36,318 nt of DNA from Candidatus Helarchaeota ASGARD archaeon Hel_GB_A. Its GTDB lineage: Archaea; Asgardarchaeota; Lokiarchaeia; Helarchaeales; HEL-GB-A. The notes beneath the pieces are model-generated. The model was not told where the DNA came from. It did not search any database and was given only the letters and a program-made list of their open reading frames with translations. The stretch lies in assembly GCA_005191415.1 (NCBI GenBank), contig SUPS01000007.1:1-36318 (forward strand), written 5' to 3'. The position numbers and the translations under genes are program-made. Shown here piece after piece: positions 31,211 through 36,318 of the stretch (position 1 is its first letter; each line of letters begins with the position of its first letter).

Positions 31211-32335
31211 TTAAATAAATTCAGAGACTAATTTGCCAAGTTCGGATTTTGAAGGAACGCGTTTGTAGCCCATAGCCCACAGGAGACATAGCCAACTAAT
31301 CATCAGTCCCATGAACGCTGTAAGATGGGGAACGTACGAATCACTTGTAGCACCAACCATTGCGATAAGAAAGATAATCTCGAGTATAGCAGGAATTGCC
31401 CATTTGAATCCGATTTTCCGCCACAATGCATAAGCGGCTATACAACCCGCTAATATTCCATGTAGAACTATATTTCCAACAAACCCTCCTGGAATAGTTC
31501 CGTACATCCAGACATCGACCATGATATCAACAATAAAGACAGCTTCACCTAAAGCTATGAGAAGTGTCGTTTCAAGATTTTTTTCAAGCGATTCTTTCCT
31601 ATAGAAATGTAGAAAACAGAAGACAATAATAGGAGTGACGATAGCAGCGATAATACTGACTGGCCAACCTGTTAATCTATTTCGAGATATATCATAATTG
31701 GTATCAATCAATTCTACGGTTCTTAAATTTCCGGCACCAATTTCTAAGATAAAGAGTAGTCCACAAGTGAAATCCATTTCACCCTTTGCGACCTTTATGC
31801 CATTTGAATCACGCACTTCAAACTTTAATGAAAATTGTGCCCCATGTAATCCTGCTTCTTCGGACCAATAAACATAATGTTCGGTGATAGTTAGTACATA
31901 TTCAGTATTAGGTGCTCCTAAGATGCCGATTGGATCAAAGATGCTATAGGTTTCACCAATATGACTTTCGGTTTCACTTCCTGCGCCTTCAACAATATGT
32001 ACCCAGAAAATAGTGAAGTTATTAGTAATTTTGCCGGATGCATCATAAAGATTCCCCGTCTGGTTAACGTAAAATTGCTTCCACGTTGTTCCATCGAGAG
32101 TAACATTGCAAATAGCGTGAGTTGAATTTATAGGATATGCACCGAAATCAAGATTCAGCACTTGTGTTCCATTATCATAACGGAAAATCGAATGTGTTGA
32201 TGAATCAAAATATAGAGGATCTTGCACATTCGTTCCTAAATTGAGAGCTCTTGCAATTAAGACTGCAGATAGTGCAATCCCAGCGCTAATTATCACAACT
32301 AAAAGAATTCTTAATCTACGTCGTGTGGTTATCAT
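31211..32335 (-). CDS. Membrane protein with extracellular domain and six TM helices
   Basis: A 374-residue protein of unknown function. A basic start (MITTRRRLR) leads into one TM helix (about 9-31). A roughly 180-residue extracellular beta-rich domain with N-glycosylation sequons (NST, NVT, NQT, NFT) follows, then about six TM helices from residue 222 to the C-terminus. The extracellular part looks like a beta-sandwich (SLKFEVRDSNGIKVAKGEMDF); no catalytic motif is evident. Such surface sandwich-plus-TM proteins are frequent in archaea related to Lokiarchaeia, which is one of the hints on origin. ATG without obvious ribosome-binding site, possibly leaderless. Divergent from the aldehyde oxidoreductase gene, with an 86-bp shared gap. 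Confidence 0.7.
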   Translation of the reverse strand: MITTRRRLRILLVVIISAGIALSAVLIARALNLGTNVQDPLYFDSSTHSIFRYDNGTQVLNLDFGAYPINSTHAICNVTLDGTTWKQFYVNQTGNLYDASGKITNNFTIFWVHIVEGAGSETESHIGETYSIFDPIGILGAPNTEYVLTITEHYVYWSEEAGLHGAQFSLKFEVRDSNGIKVAKGEMDFTCGLLFILEIGAGNLRTVELIDTNYDISRNRLTGWPVSIIAAIVTPIIVFCFLHFYRKESLEKNLETTLLIALGEAVFIVDIMVDVWMYGTIPGGFVGNIVLHGILAGCIAAYALWRKIGFKWAIPAILEIIFLIAMVGATSDSYVPHLTAFMGLMISWLCLLWAMGYKRVPSKSELGKLVSEFI

Positions 32336-32421
32336 AGTTTGACTTTTACTCTTTTTTCTTTAAGAAATTATCTAACAATGAAAATGCTTTACATCCTTAA
32401 TCTTATAAGGAAATCGAAGGA

Positions 32422-34200
32422 ATGTTAGTTAGTATGATAAATCTAATGATAAAAATTAATCTCTCAAAGGAAGAAATATATACCGAAGAGCTTTCAATTG
32501 AGATATTAAATGAATATTTAGGGGGTAGAGGTTTGGGAGTTAAATTATTGTATGATAATTTGGGAAAAGGAGTAGATCCTTTATCTCCGCAGAATATTTT
32601 GGTTTTTTCGGTTGGTCCTTTAACAAGTATTCCTTTACCTACAAGTGGGAGGCTCTCCCTTGTTACAAAATCGCCATTAACAAATACCATCTTACATTCT
32701 AATTCAGGGGGCTTCTGGGGACCCTTTTTTAGAAGAAATGGTTATTATGCACTATATATAACAGGAAAATTCACGGGAAGTTCAAAGGGATATATTTTAA
32801 TTGACGGAACGAACATCGAGATAAAAGATGCAAGTGAATTATGGGGGCTCACTACTGAAGAAACGTTAAAAAAATTAACAGCCCTTGAAGGAAATTGCCA
32901 AGTCCTTATGATCGGACCTGCAGGTGAGAATCAAGTTAAATTTGCTTCAATAATGAACCAAGCCCATCGCGCTTTTGGGAGAGGTGGCGCAGGAGCCGTA
33001 ATGGGATCCAAAGGCTTGAAGGCAATTGCTGTGAAAAACGGTCAGAACAAAGTTCAGCCACAGAATCCAGTTTATTTAAAGAAGTTAAACCAAGTTGCAG
33101 CTGATAAGATAAGAGTTTTCCCAATAACTTCTCAAGGACTACCCCTTTTTGGGACTGCAGTTATGATGAAAGTAATAAATGCTTTCGGAATGCTTCCCAT
33201 TAAGAATAATCAGAAAGGAGCAGACGAAAGAATCGATTTAATAAGTGGAGAGAGACTTAGAGAAAAATTTTTTGAAAAAAATGAAAGTTGTTTCAGCTGT
33301 CCGATACGTTGTGGAAGATGGACAAATACAGGGGATCAACGGGGGAAAGGACCAGAATTTGAATCGCTTTGGGCATTGGGACCTCAATGTGGAATTTTTG
33401 ATCTCAAAATTATAACACACGCCAATTACCTCTGTAATAAATTGGGATTAGATACCATTTCAACTGGTAATACAATTGCCTGTGCCATGGAGCTCCACCA
33501 ACGAGGGTTATTGGATAGATCCATATCTTTCGGGGATTCTCAAAAACTAATGGAATTGGTGAATGAAATCGCGTATAAAAGGAATCTCGGGAAAGAATTA
33601 GCAGAAGGTGCCTTAAGATTTGCTAAAAAATATAATGGAACCCAATATGCGATGCAAGTGAAAGGATTGGAACTTCCTGCTTATGATCCACGTGGTGCAA
33701 TGGGGCAAGCTCTAAATTATGCAACATCTAACCGAGGAGGGTGCCATTTAACAGGATATCTAATAGCAATGGAATTGCTTGGGGTCCCAAAGTTGATTGA
33801 TCGGCTTTCCATAGCTGCTAAAGCAGATCAGCTGGTCTTAAAACAAAACCAAAGTGCTGTGGAGGATTCCTTGATAATTTGCAAATTTGTGGGTTTCGCT
33901 CTTGGATTCGATTTCCAAATACGCTTTTTACGAGCAGTTACTGGAAGAGATGATTTAACTATTGCTGAATTGGTCAAGATAGGAGAAAGAATCTACAATT
34001 TAGAGAGATTATTTAATGTACAGGAGGGATTTACTAGAATCGATGACAATCTTCCTGAGCGGTTTTTGAAGGAACACTTGCCAGGTGGGCGAATTGTTCC
34101 TTTGGATAAATTATTAGATGAATATTATCATGTGAGAGGATGGGATGATAATGGTATTCCCACAAATGAAGTATTAGAGAAATTGAATTTAAAAAGATAG
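32422..34200 (+). CDS. Aldehyde:ferredoxin oxidoreductase (tungstopterin type)
   Basis: A 592-residue AOR-family enzyme that oxidises aldehydes to acids and reduces ferredoxin, using a tungsten-bis-pterin and a [4Fe-4S] cluster. Family marks are EYLGGRGLGVKLLYD near the start, FSVGPLTSIPLPTSGRLSLVTKSPL, GRGGAGAVMGSKGLKAI, the cluster ligands CFSCPIRC (C-x2-C-x3-C), ELPAYDPRGAMGQALNYATS, and a late Cys in SLIICKFVG as fourth ligand. Length is typical (about 600). The start is uncertain: ATG 32422, 32437 or 32449; a CTTATAAGG box at 32402 would favour the later ones. The class II aldolase gene follows 25 bp downstream. The physiological aldehyde is unknown. A tungstate importer would be needed, and the ABC operon at 25039 is one untested candidate. 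Confidence 0.9.
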   Translation: MLVSMINLMIKINLSKEEIYTEELSIEILNEYLGGRGLGVKLLYDNLGKGVDPLSPQNILVFSVGPLTSIPLPTSGRLSLVTKSPLTNTILHSNSGGFWGPFFRRNGYYALYITGKFTGSSKGYILIDGTNIEIKDASELWGLTTEETLKKLTALEGNCQVLMIGPAGENQVKFASIMNQAHRAFGRGGAGAVMGSKGLKAIAVKNGQNKVQPQNPVYLKKLNQVAADKIRVFPITSQGLPLFGTAVMMKVINAFGMLPIKNNQKGADERIDLISGERLREKFFEKNESCFSCPIRCGRWTNTGDQRGKGPEFESLWALGPQCGIFDLKIITHANYLCNKLGLDTISTGNTIACAMELHQRGLLDRSISFGDSQKLMELVNEIAYKRNLGKELAEGALRFAKKYNGTQYAMQVKGLELPAYDPRGAMGQALNYATSNRGGCHLTGYLIAMELLGVPKLIDRLSIAAKADQLVLKQNQSAVEDSLIICKFVGFALGFDFQIRFLRAVTGRDDLTIAELVKIGERIYNLERLFNVQEGFTRIDDNLPERFLKEHLPGGRIVPLDKLLDEYYHVRGWDDNGIPTNEVLEKLNLKR

Positions 34201-34225
34201 AAATAAGATTTTGAGAGGTCATAAA

Positions 34226-34840
34226 ATGGTGATTGATAAGGCAACTTTCAGGGAATTTCAAATTGTAGGAAAGGTTTTAACGGACCATCGATATAATACG
34301 TCCCATTCTGGAAACATTTCAATGCGCAGTGGAGGAAAAATGCTTATTAAGCGTCGTGGGGCGATGTTGGGTTTCTTAGAACCTGAGGATATTATAGAAA
34401 CTGATTTATATCAACAAGATTCGGGAATAATGTTATCAAGCACCGAAACGGAAGTACATCGCCAAATTTATCTGCAAACGGATGCTATGGCAGTTATCCA
34501 CGCTCACAATCCTTTTTGTGTAATTTTATCATTGGTTGAAGATGAAATTACGTGTTTAGATGCAGAAGGCTGCTATCTTTATAAAAAGATACCCATTATC
34601 GAAGTTGAGAATCCAGCAGGGCCTGCAGATGCTGCCAGAGAAGTGCCTAAAGTGTTGAAAAATTATCCTGTTGTTGTGGTGAGGACTCATGGCGTTTTCG
34701 CAAAGGGGACTTCCTTGATCGATGCCCTTCAAAACGTGACGGGAGCGGAACAGTCGGCCATGCTTCGTTATTATACCCTATTATTAGGAAAGCCTTTGAA
34801 ACGAGATCTTTCAAAAGAAAAGTTTTTTTCAGAATGGTAA
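34226..34840 (+). CDS. Class II aldolase/adducin-family protein
   Basis: A 204-residue protein of the class II aldolase/epimerase fold (fuculose- or rhamnulose-phosphate aldolase, MtnB-like). HSGNIS (about 27-32) is the phosphate/substrate loop. Glu74 in SSTETEVH corresponds to the catalytic acid. His92 and His94 in IHAHNPF, plus the His in VVVRTHGVF, are the zinc ligands. All catalytic elements are in place, so it should be an active zinc lyase or dehydratase of a sugar-phosphate-like substrate. The track start is a TTG; ATG 34226 is preferred since GAGAGGT lies 8 bases upstream. It shares a transcript with the aldehyde oxidoreductase, whose substrate could be an aldehyde released by this lyase. 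Convergent with the LUD gene, 39 bp apart. Confidence 0.85.
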   Translation: MVIDKATFREFQIVGKVLTDHRYNTSHSGNISMRSGGKMLIKRRGAMLGFLEPEDIIETDLYQQDSGIMLSSTETEVHRQIYLQTDAMAVIHAHNPFCVILSLVEDEITCLDAEGCYLYKKIPIIEVENPAGPADAAREVPKVLKNYPVVVVRTHGVFAKGTSLIDALQNVTGAEQSAMLRYYTLLLGKPLKRDLSKEKFFSEW

Positions 34841-34867
34841 AAATTGCAAGAATGACTTTAAAAGTTA

Positions 34868-34875
34868 TTTTTTTT
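34868..34875 (+). terminator. T-tract terminator after the class II aldolase gene
   Basis: Eight T at 34868-34875, followed by C and more T, lie 28 nt after the stop of the aldolase gene and right after the dyad ACTTTAAAAGT. This matches archaeal oligo-T termination. Confidence 0.45.
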
Positions 34876-34879
34876 CTTT

Positions 34880-36318
34880 TTAAAGGCAATGATCAACTAG
34901 AAATGCTTGAATAGAACTTACTTGAATCCCTTCTGCAACCTGAGAAAGATTATATTCGCAAAATGGGCAAGAAGTTAGCAGTTTCTGGGCATCTGTGAGA
35001 CGTGCTTCTTCTATTCGAGATTTAGCAATTTCCTTTGCCAAAGTTGGGAAAGCTGAAAGCACACCTGCACCGGCACCACAACACCGTGCTTTCTCTTTCG
35101 TATATACCATTTCGTGATGGGGGACTTGTAAATTCTTAAATAGGGTTCGAGGAGGGACATAAAGATCAAAATGGCGCCCTAGATGACATGGATCATGGTA
35201 AGTTATCTTAATCTTGCTTTGATTGAATTTATTAGAATATTGAGGGAGAAGTTCAATTAAATGTTGTACTTCGATTTGATTCTCTTGAAGAAAATCGGCA
35301 TAGGCAGTTTTAAAAGTTGAATAACAACCTGGGCAGATAGTAATAATTTTCGAAAAATTGGAAATTTGTTCTTGACAGCGCATTTGAATTTTTCTGAAGG
35401 ACTTTACGAAACCAGTATTACGTAAAATACTCCCACAGCATGGTTCCTTAGTACCGAGGTAAGTAAAAGGGATTTTTAAATAATTAAGAAGCGTGATAAC
35501 CGATTTTGCCTGAGATGGGACTCGGTAAGAAGCCATACAACCTAGAAACAATAAAGTATTGGTTTCTTGAGAATACAATTCAGGGGATTCCATCAACCAG
35601 TTGCAGCGTGTAGCAGGCGATTCTTTGAAAGGGTTCGAGTTTTCCGTAATGCTTTGGAGAATTGTTTGATGAACAGATAAGAAAAGATTATGAGCTACCA
35701 TTTGAGAACGTGTTTTAAGCATTAATTCATAGACATTAATAGAACCTGGGCATGCGACTGTGCATGCTTGACATCCAGTACAGAAATTGATTCCGTTTTG
35801 GAATGCACTTTTAAAATCCTTAGTATAAGAAAGATATAAGAGACCCCGCCCTCCTATAAATATATCACTTCCAAACGCATCGCCTATATGTTCATAAATG
35901 GGACAATAATTAACGCATCCACCGCAATTTGCACAATATAGAAGTTCCATATAGCCTTCCTCAATCAAATGGTGCCGTCCATTATCAATTAGGATAACAT
36001 GCACTTCTTCAGGTCCATGCATACCATAAGTTAATTGAAAATCGATATCGCCAGTCTTGCTGGGTCCTGAGATGAATGAGAGATAAACACCTGATCGTTG
36101 GGCTAATCCAAAATATGCAGCGGCTTTCATTATGTGAAGTGCCTCTTCGGCACTTGGAACAATTTTATCAATTCCTGCTAAAACGATATGTTTACGAGGT
36201 AGACTAGTTATAAGACGCTGATTCCCTTCATTTTCTTCTAAACAAATTAATCCTTCCTCTGCAGCGATAGCATTGGCCCCAGAGATACTGGTATTTGATT
36301 TTAAAACTAAATCGCGGA
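34880..36318 (-). CDS. LUD-domain/4Fe-4S/CCG-domain iron-sulfur protein (5' end outside window)
   Basis: The ORF track begins at Met 36130, but the frame is open without a stop to the window edge. The upstream codons read SNTSISGANAIAAEEGLICLEENEG and LPRKHIVLAGIDKIVP, the diagnostic part of a LUD (LutB/YkgG) domain, so the gene is truncated by the window. About 478 residues are visible. In order they are: LUD domain, a first cluster motif CANCGGCVNYCP, a second CTGCQACTVACP, then two cysteine-rich CCG domains (LGCMASY...EPCCGS and HDPCHLG...RCCGAGAG). This combines LutB- and LutA/GlpC/HdrD-like parts in one chain. Such proteins move electrons in L-lactate or 2-hydroxyacid oxidation. Substrate and partner are not visible here. 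Confidence 0.85.
   Translation of the reverse strand, partial: RDLVLKSNTSISGANAIAAEEGLICLEENEGNQRLITSLPRKHIVLAGIDKIVPSAEEALHIMKAAAYFGLAQRSGVYLSFISGPSKTGDIDFQLTYGMHGPEEVHVILIDNGRHHLIEEGYMELLYCANCGGCVNYCPIYEHIGDAFGSDIFIGGRGLLYLSYTKDFKSAFQNGINFCTGCQACTVACPGSINVYELMLKTRSQMVAHNLFLSVHQTILQSITENSNPFKESPATRCNWLMESPELYSQETNTLLFLGCMASYRVPSQAKSVITLLNYLKIPFTYLGTKEPCCGSILRNTGFVKSFRKIQMRCQEQISNFSKIITICPGCYSTFKTAYADFLQENQIEVQHLIELLPQYSNKFNQSKIKITYHDPCHLGRHFDLYVPPRTLFKNLQVPHHEMVYTKEKARCCGAGAGVLSAFPTLAKEIAKSRIEEARLTDAQKLLTSCPFCEYNLSQVAEGIQVSSIQAFLVDHCL

Noticed and set aside
1-36318. CRISPR arrays, tRNA or rRNA genes, insertion sequences, integrase or attachment sites
   Set aside because: No regularly spaced repeats, cloverleaf-like sequences, transposase or integrase motifs were noticed by eye; a tRNA or covariance search was not possible.

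Overview
The window looks archaeal. It is AT-rich, with TATA-like boxes about 25-35 bp ahead of probable transcript starts and ribosome-binding sites of the GGAGGTGAT type (often only the GTGAT part). It carries a SufC-SufB pair, aldehyde:ferredoxin oxidoreductase, ADP-forming acyl-CoA synthetase and 2-oxoacid:ferredoxin oxidoreductase genes, and secreted or membrane proteins rich in N-glycosylation sequons. The mix of CoA ligases, KorABC, hydantoinase-family proteins and a decayed beta-propeller/TM gene would fit an anaerobic heterotroph such as an Asgard (Lokiarchaeia-like) archaeon. That placement is inference; no rRNA or other marker gene is present.

Layout. 1-465: an AbrB/VapB-type antitoxin followed by a broken VapC (PIN) remnant. 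466-3918 (minus): sufC-sufB, a saccharopine-dehydrogenase-like oxidoreductase and a doubtful 63-aa ORF containing a perfect 12-bp inverted repeat. 4199-7691: a lone alpha-type ADP-forming acyl-CoA synthetase subunit, a small unknown protein, an alpha/beta hydrolase and a flavodoxin. 8042-16059 (plus): three AMP-forming acyl-CoA ligases (one PaaK-type) and korA-korB-korC, interrupted by the remains of a beta-propeller/TM gene. 16051-23830 (minus): seven tightly packed genes, namely a Yip1-like membrane protein, a membrane-anchored C45/AAT-like Ntn hydrolase, a small membrane protein, HyuA, HyuB, a second saccharopine-dehydrogenase-like protein and a Cys-containing unknown. 23970-24650 (minus): a PhoU/DUF47 protein. 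24901-30097 (plus): a TM microprotein and an ABC importer (binding protein, fused double permease, two ATPases). 30360-32335: membrane proteins and another TM microprotein. 32422-34840 (plus): aldehyde:ferredoxin oxidoreductase and a class II aldolase-family protein. 34880-end (minus): an LUD/4Fe-4S/CCG protein that runs off the window.

How the genes may work together (inference). KorABC, the CoA ligases, the ADP-forming synthetase subunit and the tungsten-type aldehyde oxidoreductase are the usual parts of ferredoxin-linked oxidation of 2-oxoacids, aldehydes and carboxylic acids derived from amino acids or other organic acids. The HyuA/HyuB-C45-dehydrogenase operon could release and open amide or cyclic-amide substrates, but its substrate is unknown.

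The most notable observations are: an ABC importer whose two ATPases have all their motif losses in the same composite ATP site; the seven-gene hydantoinase/C45/dehydrogenase operon; a 20-bp perfect palindrome overlapping the expected transcript start of an acyl-CoA ligase; two TM microproteins missed by the ORF track; and three gene remnants (VapC, alpha/beta hydrolase, beta-propeller).
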